From Rhodovulum steppense (lineage in GTDB: Bacteria; Pseudomonadota; Alphaproteobacteria; Rhodobacterales; Rhodobacteraceae), in contig NZ_SLVM01000031.1 of NCBI RefSeq assembly GCF_004339675.1, positions 1 to 37,814 on the forward strand: 37,814 nucleotides of DNA. Direction: 5' to 3'. Position 1 is the stretch's first letter, and the number at the start of each line of letters is the position of its first letter. Shown here piece by piece: positions 23,336-32,029 of this stretch. A model generated the notes under the pieces. It was given only the letters and a program-made list of their open reading frames with translations. It was not told the origin of the DNA and made no database searches. The position numbers and the translations under genes were made by a program.

Positions 23336-24203
23336 CGTCCTGCCGATCCTGACGGTGGTGATGGCGATCCTGGCGCTGTGGTATGGCGCGGCGGTGATGC
23401 TGAACCGGCAATGGACGCTGGATCAGGCGGCCCGCGCCGGGCAGGACCTGACAATTGCCCAGATCGTCGCCGACACGATGGCGCAGGAGCGCCCCAAGCT
23501 GCCCGCGCCGCATCAGGTCGGGGCGGAGTTGTGGAACACCACCGGCGCCATGGTGCTGGAGGGCCGGGCCTTCACGCGGCGCAGCCTGATCTGGCATGGC
23601 TGGGTCACGCTGTCGGCGACGCTGGTGGGTTTCGGCATCGGGACCGGGCTGGGCATCCTGCTGGCCGTGGGCATCGTGCATAACCGCGCGATGGACATGA
23701 GCGTGATGCCCTGGGCGATCGCGTCCCAGACCATCCCGATCCTGGCCATCGCGCCGATGATCATCGTGGTGCTGAACTCGGTCGGCATCAGCGGGCTGCT
23801 GCCCAAGGCGATCATCTCGGCCTATCTGTCCTTCTTCCCCGTGGTGGTCGGCATGGTGGCGGGGCTGCGCAGTCCCGACCGGATGCAGCTTGACCTGTTG
23901 CGGACCTATTCGGCCAGCCCGTCGCAGGCGTTCTGGAAACTGCGCTGGCCGTCCTCGATGCCCTATCTGTTCACCTCGCTGAAGGTCGGGATGGCGGCGA
24001 GCCTGGTGGGCGCCATCGTGGGCGAGTTGCCCACCGGCGCGGTGCGGGGGCTTGGCGCGCGGTTGCTGGCGGGCAGCTATTACGGGCAGACGGTGCAGAT
24101 CTGGTCGGCGCTGTTTGCCGCCGCGATCCTGGCCGCGACGCTGGTGGGGATCATCGGGCTGATCCAGCGGATCACGCTGAAGCGGATGGGGATGGCGCGA
24201 TGA
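23328..24203 (+). CDS. ABC transporter permease, first subunit
   Basis: Inner-membrane permease of 291 residues. The start MRSVLPILTVVMAILALWYG opens a transmembrane segment and follows a GGAGG site. A periplasmic stretch (about 30-85) precedes a binding-protein-dependent permease domain with HGWVTLSATLVGFGIGTGLG, IASQTIPILAIAPMIIVVLN and the EAA-type loop DLLRTYSASPSQAFWKLRWP followed by PYLFTSLKVGMAASLVGAIV. It overlaps the preceding small gene by eight bases and the next permease gene by four (ATGA). Two distinct permease genes imply a heterodimeric channel. Confidence 0.88.
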   Translation: MRSVLPILTVVMAILALWYGAAVMLNRQWTLDQAARAGQDLTIAQIVADTMAQERPKLPAPHQVGAELWNTTGAMVLEGRAFTRRSLIWHGWVTLSATLVGFGIGTGLGILLAVGIVHNRAMDMSVMPWAIASQTIPILAIAPMIIVVLNSVGISGLLPKAIISAYLSFFPVVVGMVAGLRSPDRMQLDLLRTYSASPSQAFWKLRWPSSMPYLFTSLKVGMAASLVGAIVGELPTGAVRGLGARLLAGSYYGQTVQIWSALFAAAILAATLVGIIGLIQRITLKRMGMAR

Positions 24204-25048
24204 TCTGGCTGGGCGGGGTCGCGGCGTTCTGGGCGGCGGCGCTGGCGCTGAACGTGTGGCTGTCGAATTCGCCCTGGCGGCGGACATGGGCCGTGCGGCT
24301 GGCGGTGCCCGCGATCTTCGGCCTCACGATCCTTGTGGTGTGGGAGGGGCTGGTGCGCGGCCTCGGGGTGCCGAGCGTGATCCTGCCGCCGCCCACGGCC
24401 ATTGGGGCGCGGATCGCGTCCAGCACGTCGATCCTGTGGGTCGATTTCGTGCAGACCTTCGTCAAGGGGGCGCTGTCGGGCTATGTGATGGGCTGTTCGG
24501 CGGCGGTGCTGACCGCGATCCTGATCGACCGCTCGCCCTTCCTGAAACGGGGCCTGTTGCCGGTCGGCAATTTCATCGCGGCGCTGCCGATCATCGGCAC
24601 CGCGCCGATCCTGGTGATGTGGTTCGGCTTCGACTGGCAGTCCAAGGCGGCGGTGGTGGTCGCGATGGTGTTCTTTCCGGTGCTGGTGAACACCGTGCAG
24701 GGGCTGGCCGCCAGCGATCCGATGCAGCGCGACCTGATGCGGACCTGGTCGGCAAGCTATGGCCAGACGCTGCTGAAGCTGCGGCTTCCGGCGGCGATGC
24801 CGTTCATCTTCAACGGGCTGAAGATCGCGACCACGCTGGCGCTGATCGGGGCCATCGTGGCCGAGTTCTTCGGCAGCCCCATCAGGGGCATGGGATTTCG
24901 CATCTCGACCGAGGTGGGGCGGCTGGCGCTCGACATGGTCTGGGCGGAAATTGCCGTGGCGGCGCTGGCCGGTTCGGCATTCTACGGCCTCGTTGCACTG
25001 GCCGAACGGGCGGTGACCTTCTGGCACCCCTCGCAGCGGGGCGAATAA
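24200..25048 (+). CDS. ABC transporter permease, second subunit
   Basis: Second inner-membrane permease, 282 residues, coupled to the first by an ATGA overlap. It has an extra N-terminal transmembrane region (about 2-20) before the conserved permease core. That core has WEGLVRGLGVPSVILPPPTA, FVQTFVKGALSGYVMGCSAA, FIAALPIIGTAPILVMWFGF and the EAA-type loop DLMRTWSASYGQTLLKLRLP, then PFIFNGLKIATTLALIGAIV. It resembles the first permease throughout the core, consistent with ancient duplication of a SsuC/ThiX-type subunit. Substrate is not evident from the sequence. Confidence 0.88.
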   Translation: MIWLGGVAAFWAAALALNVWLSNSPWRRTWAVRLAVPAIFGLTILVVWEGLVRGLGVPSVILPPPTAIGARIASSTSILWVDFVQTFVKGALSGYVMGCSAAVLTAILIDRSPFLKRGLLPVGNFIAALPIIGTAPILVMWFGFDWQSKAAVVVAMVFFPVLVNTVQGLAASDPMQRDLMRTWSASYGQTLLKLRLPAAMPFIFNGLKIATTLALIGAIVAEFFGSPIRGMGFRISTEVGRLALDMVWAEIAVAALAGSAFYGLVALAERAVTFWHPSQRGE

Positions 25049-25070
25049 CAAAGGCAACACGGAGGTAAAT

Positions 25071-26057
25071 ATGAAACTGAGAATGACGACGGCGGCGCTG
25101 GCGCTTGTGCTGGGCGCGGGGGCGGCGCAGGCGGCGGACAAGCTGAACCTGCAACTGAAATGGGTCACGCAGGCCCAGTTCGCGGGCTATTACGTCGCGC
25201 TGGACCAGGGCTTCTACGAGGAAGAGGGGCTGGATGTCACGATCAAGCCCGGCGGCCCCGACATCGCGCCGGTTCAGGTGCTGATGGGGGGCGGGGCCGA
25301 TGTGATGGTGGACTGGATGCCCTCGGCACTGGCCGCGCGCGAGGCGGGGGCGCCCATCGTCAACATCGCCCAGCCGTTCAAGTCCTCGGGCATGATGCTG
25401 ACCTGCCTGAAGGAGACCGGCGTCACCGGCCCCGAGGATTTCCCCGGCCGGACGCTGGGGGTGTGGTTCTTCGGCAATGAATATCCGTTCCTGAGCTGGA
25501 TGAGCCAGCTTGGCATCCCGACCGACGGGTCGGCGGGGGGTGTGACGGTGCTGAAGCAGGGCTTCAACGTCGATCCGCTGTTGCAGAAGCAGGCCGATTG
25601 CATCTCGACCATGACCTATAACGAATACTGGCAGGTGATCGATGCCGGGATCTCGGCCGACGAGCTTGTGACCTTCAAGTATGAGGATCAGGGCGTCGCG
25701 ACGCTGGAGGACGGGCTTTATGTCCTCGAGTCCAAGCTGGCCGACGAGGCCGAGGCGGACAAGCTGGTGCGGTTCGTGCGGGCCTCGATGAAGGGGTGGA
25801 AATGGGCCGAGGAAAACCCCGACGCGGCGGCTATGATCGTTCTGGACAATGACGAGACCGGCGCCCAGACCGAGACCCACCAGAAGCGGATGATGGGCGA
25901 GGTCGCCAAGCTGACCGCCGGATCGAACGGGGCGCTGGACCCCGAGGATTACGCGCGCACGGTGGCCTCGCTGATGTCGGGCGGCTCGGATCCGGTCATC
26001 ACGAAGGAGCCCGAGGGCGCCTGGACCCACGCGATCACGGATGCGGCGCTGCAATGA
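25071..26057 (+). CDS. ABC transporter substrate-binding protein, NMT1/THI5-like
   Basis: Periplasmic receptor of the importer, 328 residues. A Sec signal peptide (MKLRMTTAALALVLGAGAAQ, cleavage near QAA-DKL) is followed by the NMT1-type domain: LKWVTQAQFAGYYVALDQGF, YEEEGLDVTIKPGGPDIAPV, and MVDWMPSALAAREAGAPIVN. Members of this family bind aromatic or heteroaromatic ligands such as hydroxymethylpyrimidine. This fits a pyrimidine-type substrate beside the catabolic genes, but riboflavin-like or other ligands are possible. A GGAGG site precedes the start, and a strong hairpin follows the stop. Confidence 0.88.
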   Translation: MKLRMTTAALALVLGAGAAQAADKLNLQLKWVTQAQFAGYYVALDQGFYEEEGLDVTIKPGGPDIAPVQVLMGGGADVMVDWMPSALAAREAGAPIVNIAQPFKSSGMMLTCLKETGVTGPEDFPGRTLGVWFFGNEYPFLSWMSQLGIPTDGSAGGVTVLKQGFNVDPLLQKQADCISTMTYNEYWQVIDAGISADELVTFKYEDQGVATLEDGLYVLESKLADEAEADKLVRFVRASMKGWKWAEENPDAAAMIVLDNDETGAQTETHQKRMMGEVAKLTAGSNGALDPEDYARTVASLMSGGSDPVITKEPEGAWTHAITDAALQ

Positions 26058-26065
26058 CGCGCCCC

Positions 26066-26094
26066 GGCCCGGTCCCCGCTGCGGGGGCCGGGCC
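26066..26094. terminator. Hairpin between the ABC importer operon and argE-like gene
   Basis: A 12-bp stem with one T-G wobble (26066-26077 with 26083-26094) encloses the loop GCTGC. It begins nine bases after the binding-protein stop codon and touches the stop of the convergent deacetylase gene. It is very GC-rich and has no T tract, so termination strength is uncertain. Confidence 0.5.
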
Positions 26095-27260
26095 TAGCGG
26101 GTCAGGACGGCGGCCAGATTGTCCAGCATGCTCAGGCATTGGGCCAACTGGTCGAGCGTGATGTATTCGTCGGGCTTGTGGGCCTGGGCGATGGACCCCG
26201 GCCCGCAGACGGCGGCCGCGCAGCCGATGGACTGGAACAGCCCCGCTTCGGTCGAGAAGGGCACGGTTTCGGCGCGGGCCTCGCCGGTCAGGTCCATCAG
26301 CAGGCGGCGGGCGGCGCTGTCTTCCATCGGTTCCAGCCCGGCGACCTCGCCCACCACGCGGGTCAGGATGGCGGCGGCGGGATCAACGGCGCGCATGCCG
26401 GGCAGCAGGACCTCGTCCACATGGCGGGCCATCTGGTCCTTGACGAACGCCATGTCCGCGGCCTGGACGGGGCGCATTTCCCAATCCACTTCGGCCCGGC
26501 CGGGGATCACGTTATGGGCATGTCCGCCCGCGATGCGGCCCAGGTTGATCGTGGTCCAGGGCGGGGTGAAGGGGCTGTTATGCGGGGCGCGCGCCTTCAG
26601 CGCCTGGGCCAGGTCCATCAGGCGGGCGACATAGCGCACCGCGGCCTCGGCGGCGTTCACGCCTGCGTCGGGGTTCGAGCCGTGGCCTTCCAGCCCGTGA
26701 AACTCCACCGAATATTCGCAGCAGCCCTTGTGCGCCTCGACGATGCGCATTTCGGTGGGCTCGCCGATGATCGCGACCTCGGGGCGGAGGCCGCGGGCGG
26801 CCAGTTCGGCCACCAGCGCCTGCCCGCCGAGGCAGCCCACCTCCTCGTCATGGGTGAAGGCGAAATGCAGCGGGCGTTTCAGATCCAGCGCCGCCCAGAC
26901 CGGCGCCATGGCCAGCGTCGCGGCGATGAAGCCCTTCATGTCGCAGGTGCCGCGGCCGTAAAGCCGCCCGTCGGCCTCGTGCAACCGGAACGGATCGGTG
27001 GACCAGTCCTGGTCGGTCACCGGCACCACGTCGGTATGGCCCGACAGCACGATCCCGCCGCCCGCCGCGCGCGGGCCGAGCGTGGCAAACAGGTTGGCCT
27101 TCTGCCCGGTCTCGTCATGGAACAGGTCCACATGCGCGCCCAGATCGCCCAGCATGGCGGCGATATGGACGATCATCGCGAGATTCGAGTCCGAGGATAC
27201 GGTGGGAAAGGCCACCAGATCGGCCAGGATCGCGCGGGTGCTGTCCAGCCGGTCGGTCAT
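26094..27260 (-). CDS. ArgE-like M20 deacetylase, possibly N-acetyl-diaminobutyrate deacetylase
   Basis: Zn-dependent M20 enzyme of the ArgE/acetylornithine deacetylase type, 388 residues. Metal-site motifs are VLSGHTDVVPV and YGRGTCDMKGF, the catalytic glutamate lies in FTHDEEVGCLGG, and further ligands in IGEPTEMRIVEAHKG and AQAHKPDEYI. The dimerisation domain contains GHGSNPDAGVNAAEAA. Its start overlaps the stop of the DoeA-type gene by four bases, so they are co-translated. In that setting it could deacetylate N-acetyl-L-2,4-diaminobutyrate made from ectoine, replacing the usual DoeB. An arginine-pathway role is the alternative; no arg genes are nearby. Confidence 0.82.
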   Translation of the reverse strand: MTDRLDSTRAILADLVAFPTVSSDSNLAMIVHIAAMLGDLGAHVDLFHDETGQKANLFATLGPRAAGGGIVLSGHTDVVPVTDQDWSTDPFRLHEADGRLYGRGTCDMKGFIAATLAMAPVWAALDLKRPLHFAFTHDEEVGCLGGQALVAELAARGLRPEVAIIGEPTEMRIVEAHKGCCEYSVEFHGLEGHGSNPDAGVNAAEAAVRYVARLMDLAQALKARAPHNSPFTPPWTTINLGRIAGGHAHNVIPGRAEVDWEMRPVQAADMAFVKDQMARHVDEVLLPGMRAVDPAAAILTRVVGEVAGLEPMEDSAARRLLMDLTGEARAETVPFSTEAGLFQSIGCAAAVCGPGSIAQAHKPDEYITLDQLAQCLSMLDNLAAVLTR

Positions 27261-28471
27261 GGCTTGACGTAGAGCTTGCGCGGGCGGTTGCAGAAGGTCT
27301 CGGCCGGGCCGTCCTCGCGGATCAGGATGGATTCGGTGATTTCCAGGCCCCAGTTCTCCATCCAGAGGCCGGGCATGAAATGGAAGGTCATGCCGGGTTC
27401 CAGAACGGTGTCATCCTCGGGGCGCAGGGAGATCGTGCGCTCGCCCCAGTCGGGCGGGTAGCTGAGGCCGATCGGATAGCCGCAGCGCGCGCCGCGGCGG
27501 ATGCCTGCCCGTTCAAGGGGGGCGGCCAGCGCATTGGCGATGTCGCAGGCCCGGTTCCCGGCCTTGGCGGCCCATAATCCGGCCTCGATCCCTTCGAGCA
27601 GGGCGGCCTCGGCGCGGCGCATGTAATCGGGCGGCTCGCCCAGGAAGATCGTCCGGCAGAACGGCGCGTGATAGCGCCGGTAGCAGCCCGAGATTTCGAA
27701 GAAGGTGGCCTCTCCTTCCGCGAAGGGCCGCCCGTCCCAGGTCAGGTGCGAGGCCGAGGCATCCGCGCCGGAGGGCAGGAGCGGCACGATGGCGGGGTAA
27801 TCGCCCCAGCCCTCGTCGGTGCCGGTGATCGCGTCGTGATAGAGATCGGCCACCAGCCGGTTCTTGGGCAGGCCGGGTTCGATCCGGTCCAGCACGCCGT
27901 CGATCATCTTTTCCGAGATCCGCGCGGCGCGGCGCATGAAATCCAGTTCCTCGTCGGATTTCACGGTGCGCTGCCAGTTCACCAGCGCCGTGGCGTCCAC
28001 CAGTTCGGCCTCGGGCAGCGCCGCGCGCAGGGTCAGGTAGGCCTTGGCGGAGAAATAGTAGTTCTCCATCTCGACGCCGATCCGCCTGGCGCCATAGCCC
28101 AGGTCGCGGATGATGTCCGCAAGCTGCTGCATCGGGTGGCGTTCGGTCGATTGAACGTAAGCGTCCGAATAATGGGTGATATGGGCGCCCGCCATCCAGA
28201 CCGTGCGCACCGCGGCATTGGCGTCCATCTGGCGTCCCCACCACATCGGGTCGGCATCGTGGAAGACCAGAACGCCCTGATGGACATAGAAGGACCAGCC
28301 GTCATAGCCCGTGAGCCAGGCCATGTTCGAGGGATCCTCGACGAACAGGATGTCGATGCCGCGCTCTTCCATCGCCCGGCGCACAAGGCCCAGACGGCGG
28401 TCATATTCGCCCAGGCTGAAGGGCGCGTGACCCTCGGTGGCGTAGCCGAACTGGACGATTTCCTCGGTCAT
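27257..28471 (-). CDS. doeA: DoeA-type ectoine hydrolase (M24 family)
   Basis: Pita-bread-fold M24 hydrolase of 404 residues. Its wording closely follows ectoine hydrolases (DoeA/EutD): SNMAWLTGYDGWSFYVHQGV, YVQSTERHPMQQLADI, IGVEMENYYFSAKAYLTLR, LVNWQRTVKSDEELDFMRRA, YPAIVPLLPSGADASASHLT and GYPIGLSYPPDWGERTISLR. DoeA opens the ectoine ring to N-acetyl-L-2,4-diaminobutyrate. It is the first gene of a two-gene operon with the M20 deacetylase and is divergent from a DoeD-type transaminase across 191 bases. A related creatinase or Xaa-Pro peptidase is the alternative, but gene order favours ectoine degradation. Confidence 0.82.
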   Translation of the reverse strand: MTEEIVQFGYATEGHAPFSLGEYDRRLGLVRRAMEERGIDILFVEDPSNMAWLTGYDGWSFYVHQGVLVFHDADPMWWGRQMDANAAVRTVWMAGAHITHYSDAYVQSTERHPMQQLADIIRDLGYGARRIGVEMENYYFSAKAYLTLRAALPEAELVDATALVNWQRTVKSDEELDFMRRAARISEKMIDGVLDRIEPGLPKNRLVADLYHDAITGTDEGWGDYPAIVPLLPSGADASASHLTWDGRPFAEGEATFFEISGCYRRYHAPFCRTIFLGEPPDYMRRAEAALLEGIEAGLWAAKAGNRACDIANALAAPLERAGIRRGARCGYPIGLSYPPDWGERTISLRPEDDTVLEPGMTFHFMPGLWMENWGLEITESILIREDGPAETFCNRPRKLYVKP

Positions 28472-28662
28472 GGGGGCGATGGCTCCTGTTCGCGGCGTGT
28501 CGGGCGATATCAGACCATGGCGCGGGGGGCGTCAATCTCTGTGGCGGGGGGCAGGGGTGGAGGCGGCGGGTCAAACCGGCTATGCCTGCGCCGAGCGATA
28601 TCCCCGGCGGGGCTATCCGAGGGGCGCGCGAGGCGCCGCAACCGGGCGAAAGGACAGGCGCG

Positions 28663-30033
28663 ATGCTGAGAAACGACCAGTTGGAACAGTGGGACCGCGA
28701 GAGCTTTTTCCACCCCTCGACGCATCTGGGCCAGTTCGCCCGCGGCGAGGCGCCGGAACGGATCATCCGCACCGGGCAGGGCTGTTTCATCGAGGATCGC
28801 GACGGCAACCGCTTTCTGGACGCCTTTGCCGGGCTTTATTGCGTGAATGTGGGCTATGGCCGGGCCGAGATCGCCGAGGCGATTGCCGAACAGGCGCGGG
28901 AACTGGCCTATTACCACGCCTATGTGGGCCATGGCACCGAGGCCAGCATCACGCTGGCGAAAATGGTGATGGACCGCGCGTCGGCGCATATGTCCAAGGT
29001 CTATTTCGGGCTGTCGGGGTCGGATGCGAACGAGACGAATGTCAAACTGGTCTGGCATTACAACAACCTGCTGGGACGGCCCGAAAAGAAGAAGATCATC
29101 AGCCGCTGGCGGGGCTATCACGGCTCGGGGCTGGTGACGGGGTCGATGACCGGGCTGAAGGTGTTCCATGACCGCTTCGACCTGCCGCTGGAGCGGATCC
29201 TGCATACCGAGCCCGCCTATTACTATCGCCGTCCCGATCCCGACATGAGCGAGGCCGATTTCGTTTCCTTCTGCGCGGCAGAGCTTGAGGCGCTGATCGC
29301 GCGCGAGGGGGCCGAGACCATCGCCGCCTTCATCGGCGAGCCGGTGATGGGGACGGGGGGCATCGTGCCGCCGCCCGCGGGCTATTGGGACGCGATCCAG
29401 CCGATCCTGGAGCGCCACGATATCCTGCTGATCGCCGACGAGGTGGTGACCGGCTTCGGGCGGCTGGGCAGCATGTTCGGGTCCGACCATTACGGGTTGC
29501 GGCCCGATCTGATCACGCTGGCCAAGGGGCTGACCTCGGCCTATGCGCCGCTGTCGGCCTCGATCGTGTCGCAGCGGATGTGGGACGTGCTGGCGCGCGG
29601 CACCGACGAGTTCGGGCCGATCGGCCATGGCTGGACCTATTCGGCGCATCCGATCGGGGCGGCGGCGGGGGTGGCCAACCTGAAGCTGGTGGACGCGCTG
29701 GGGCTGGTGCAGAACGCGGCCGAGCTGGGGGCGTATTTCCTGGCGGCGATGCGCACTGCGCTGGCCGATCACCCGCAGGTGGGCGAGGTGCGCGGCGAGG
29801 GGATGCTGTGCGCGGTGGAGCTGGTCGCGGACAAGGCGGCGCGGCGGTTCCACGATCCGGCGGGCAAGGTCGCGGGCGCGGTGGTGGCCGAGATGGCGCG
29901 CAACGGCGTGATCGCGCGGGCGATGCCGCAGGGCGATATCCTGGGCTTCGCCCCGCCCTTGTGCCTGACGCGGGACGAGGCCGACCAGGTGGTGGATGCG
30001 ACCCTGCGGGCGATCCGGGCCACGCTGGGCTAG
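28663..30033 (+). CDS. doeD: DoeD-type L-2,4-diaminobutyrate transaminase (class III)
   Basis: PLP aminotransferase of 456 residues. The start MLRNDQLEQWDRESFFHPST follows GAAAGGA. It has AFAGLYCVNVGYGRAEI, YYHAYVGHGTEASITLAKM, SGSDANETNVKLVWHYNNLL, the cofactor aspartate in IADEVVTGFGRLGS (D259) and the Schiff-base lysine in ITLAKGLTSAYAPLS (K288). It ends with VIARAMPQGDILGFAPPLCL. These match DoeD enzymes that convert L-2,4-diaminobutyrate to aspartate semialdehyde in ectoine catabolism. Divergence from doeA supports the role. Omega-amino acid or taurine transaminases share the fold and remain possible. Confidence 0.82.
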   Translation: MLRNDQLEQWDRESFFHPSTHLGQFARGEAPERIIRTGQGCFIEDRDGNRFLDAFAGLYCVNVGYGRAEIAEAIAEQARELAYYHAYVGHGTEASITLAKMVMDRASAHMSKVYFGLSGSDANETNVKLVWHYNNLLGRPEKKKIISRWRGYHGSGLVTGSMTGLKVFHDRFDLPLERILHTEPAYYYRRPDPDMSEADFVSFCAAELEALIAREGAETIAAFIGEPVMGTGGIVPPPAGYWDAIQPILERHDILLIADEVVTGFGRLGSMFGSDHYGLRPDLITLAKGLTSAYAPLSASIVSQRMWDVLARGTDEFGPIGHGWTYSAHPIGAAAGVANLKLVDALGLVQNAAELGAYFLAAMRTALADHPQVGEVRGEGMLCAVELVADKAARRFHDPAGKVAGAVVAEMARNGVIARAMPQGDILGFAPPLCLTRDEADQVVDATLRAIRATLG

Positions 30034-30277
30034 CGGCGGGCCTGCGCGGCGGCGGCGGCGGAGTTCCGCAGGGCAAGCCGGGACGCCGATTGCCAGCCTT
30101 GAATTCCGGCACGGAACGGGGTTTGAGTGGGGCCGAACAGGCGCGGGGCATGCCCGCCCGCGAGGCTCCGCAGGGGCCGGGAGATGAGGAAGCCGATGAG
30201 CCCGTCGAGCGATGCGCCTGGCCTGGCCATGCGTGCCGCGCGGCGGGTTGCGTTGCGTCCCTGCCAAGGTCGGACCG

Positions 30278-32029
30278 ATGAGCAAAGCCCAAGACCGCAA
30301 CGAATTCACGCTGGCCCGGGCCAGGAGCAGAAGCCTGTTCTGGGCGGTGGCGCTGTTCAGTTTCTTTGCCAACCTGTTGATGTTGACCGGTCCCCTGTTC
30401 ATGCTGCAGGTCTATGACCGGGTGCTGGGCTCGCGGTCCGAAGAGACGCTGGTGGCGCTGTTCCTGCTGGTGACGGCGCTGTATCTTTTCTACGGGTTGC
30501 TGGAATTCGCGCGCGGGCGGGTGACGGCTCGGATCGGGGCGCGGCTTCAGGCGGTGTTCGGGCGGCGTGTCTTCGGCGCGGCGATCGAGCGGGCGGCGCT
30601 GCGCAACGGGCAGGGGCCGGGGGGCGCGGCGTTGCAGGACCTTGATTCGGTGCGCGGCGTCTTTGGCTCGCCGGTGCTGCTGGCCTTTTTCGACCTGCCC
30701 TGGACGCCGGTCTTCCTGGCCGCGATCTTTTTGTTTCACCCGATGCTGGGTTGGCTGTCGCTGGCGGGGGCGGCGATCCTGGTCGTGGTGACGCTGGTCA
30801 ACCGGATGGTGACGCAGAAGGGGCTGGACGGGTCGAACCATATGGCCCATGCCGCGCAACGGCTGGCGCGGCAGGCCGAGGAGGGCGGCGCGCTGGTCTG
30901 GTCGCAGGGCATGGCGCCCGTCATGTCGGAACGCTGGGCGCGGTTGCAGGAAGAGGCGGGCGCGCGGGGGCTGAATGCCAATGATCGCACCGGCGGTTTC
31001 AGTTCGTTCTCGAAGGCGTTCCGCTTTTTCCTGCAATCGGCGATCCTGGCGCTGGGGGCCTGGCTGGTGCTGCGCGGCGAGTTGACGCCGGGCGCGATGA
31101 TTGCGGCCTCGATCATGTTCGGTCGCGCGCTGGCGCCGGTGGACCAGGTGCTGGGCCAATGGCCCGCGATCCAGCGCGCGCGGTCGGGCTGGCGCAGCCT
31201 GCGGGAGTTCCTGGCCGCGATGCCCGCGCGCCGCAAGCCGACCGACCTGCCCGATCCCGAGGCGCGGCTGTCGGTCAGCGGCGTGGCGCTGCGCAATTCG
31301 GCCCAGGGCGCGCCGCCGATCCTGTACGGCATCAGCTTCGAGGTGAATCCGGGCGAGGCGCTGGGCGTGATCGGCAAGAGCGGGGCGGGCAAGACCAGCC
31401 TGGCCCGGCTGATCCTGGGCCTGGTTCCGCCCAGCGCGGGCGAGGTGCGGCTGGACGGGGCCACGCTGGACCAGTTCGACCCCGAGCGGCTGGGCCGACT
31501 GATCGGCTGCCTGCCGCAGGAGGTGCGTTTTTTCGACGGCACGGTGGCCGAGAACATCGCGCATATGGCGCTGGAGCCGGATCCGGCCCGCGTTGTCGCG
31601 GCGGCGCAGCTTGCCCGCGTGCACGAGATCGTCCTGCGTCTGCCCAAGGGCTATGACACGCCGCTGGTCGAGGGCGACGGGCTGTTGTCGGGCGGCCAGC
31701 GCCAGCGGCTGGCGCTGGCGCGCGCGCTGTATCACGATCCCGTTCTGCTGGTTCTGGACGAGCCAAACTCGGCGCTGGATGCCGATGGGTCGGAGGCGCT
31801 GAACGTGGTCGTCTCGGACATGAAGAAGGCGGGGAAATCGGTGATCGTGATGACCCACAGGCCGTCGGCCATCGCGGTCTGCGACCGGATTCTGGTGATC
31901 GACAATGGCCAGCAGAAGGCGCTGGGGCCGCGCGACGAGATCGTGCGCTCGCTGATGCGCAATGCGGGCGATGTGCAGCGCAGTATCGGATCGGTGCGCG
32001 GCACGACGGTTCAGGGGGCGGGCGGATGA
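30278..32029 (+). CDS. Type I secretion system ABC transporter (permease/ATPase), PrtD type
   Basis: Inner-membrane exporter of 583 residues, permease and ATPase fused. The start MSKAQDRNEFTLARARSRSL is chosen over an in-frame ATG at 30212 because the family begins here. The membrane domain spans about residues 20-300 (FSFFANLLMLTGPLFMLQVY). The ATPase domain has Walker A GKSGAGKTS (366-374), Q-loop CLPQEVRFFDGTVAENI, signature LSGGQRQR (470-477) and Walker B LLVLDEP (490-496). It is coupled to the HlyD-type gene by an ATGA overlap. No substrate gene with glycine-rich RTX repeats, and no TolC-type gene, lies in the window. Confidence 0.93.
   Translation: MSKAQDRNEFTLARARSRSLFWAVALFSFFANLLMLTGPLFMLQVYDRVLGSRSEETLVALFLLVTALYLFYGLLEFARGRVTARIGARLQAVFGRRVFGAAIERAALRNGQGPGGAALQDLDSVRGVFGSPVLLAFFDLPWTPVFLAAIFLFHPMLGWLSLAGAAILVVVTLVNRMVTQKGLDGSNHMAHAAQRLARQAEEGGALVWSQGMAPVMSERWARLQEEAGARGLNANDRTGGFSSFSKAFRFFLQSAILALGAWLVLRGELTPGAMIAASIMFGRALAPVDQVLGQWPAIQRARSGWRSLREFLAAMPARRKPTDLPDPEARLSVSGVALRNSAQGAPPILYGISFEVNPGEALGVIGKSGAGKTSLARLILGLVPPSAGEVRLDGATLDQFDPERLGRLIGCLPQEVRFFDGTVAENIAHMALEPDPARVVAAAQLARVHEIVLRLPKGYDTPLVEGDGLLSGGQRQRLALARALYHDPVLLVLDEPNSALDADGSEALNVVVSDMKKAGKSVIVMTHRPSAIAVCDRILVIDNGQQKALGPRDEIVRSLMRNAGDVQRSIGSVRGTTVQGAGG

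Noticed and set aside
30034-30277. Possible small gene between the DoeD-type transaminase and the secretion ABC gene
   Set aside because: No frame has both a good ribosome binding site and protein-like composition. The region is treated as promoter and leader.
29513-31858. 781-codon open frame antisense to the transaminase and secretion genes
   Set aside because: Low-complexity Arg/Pro/Gln-rich product with no domain. The plus-strand genes have clear catalytic motifs.
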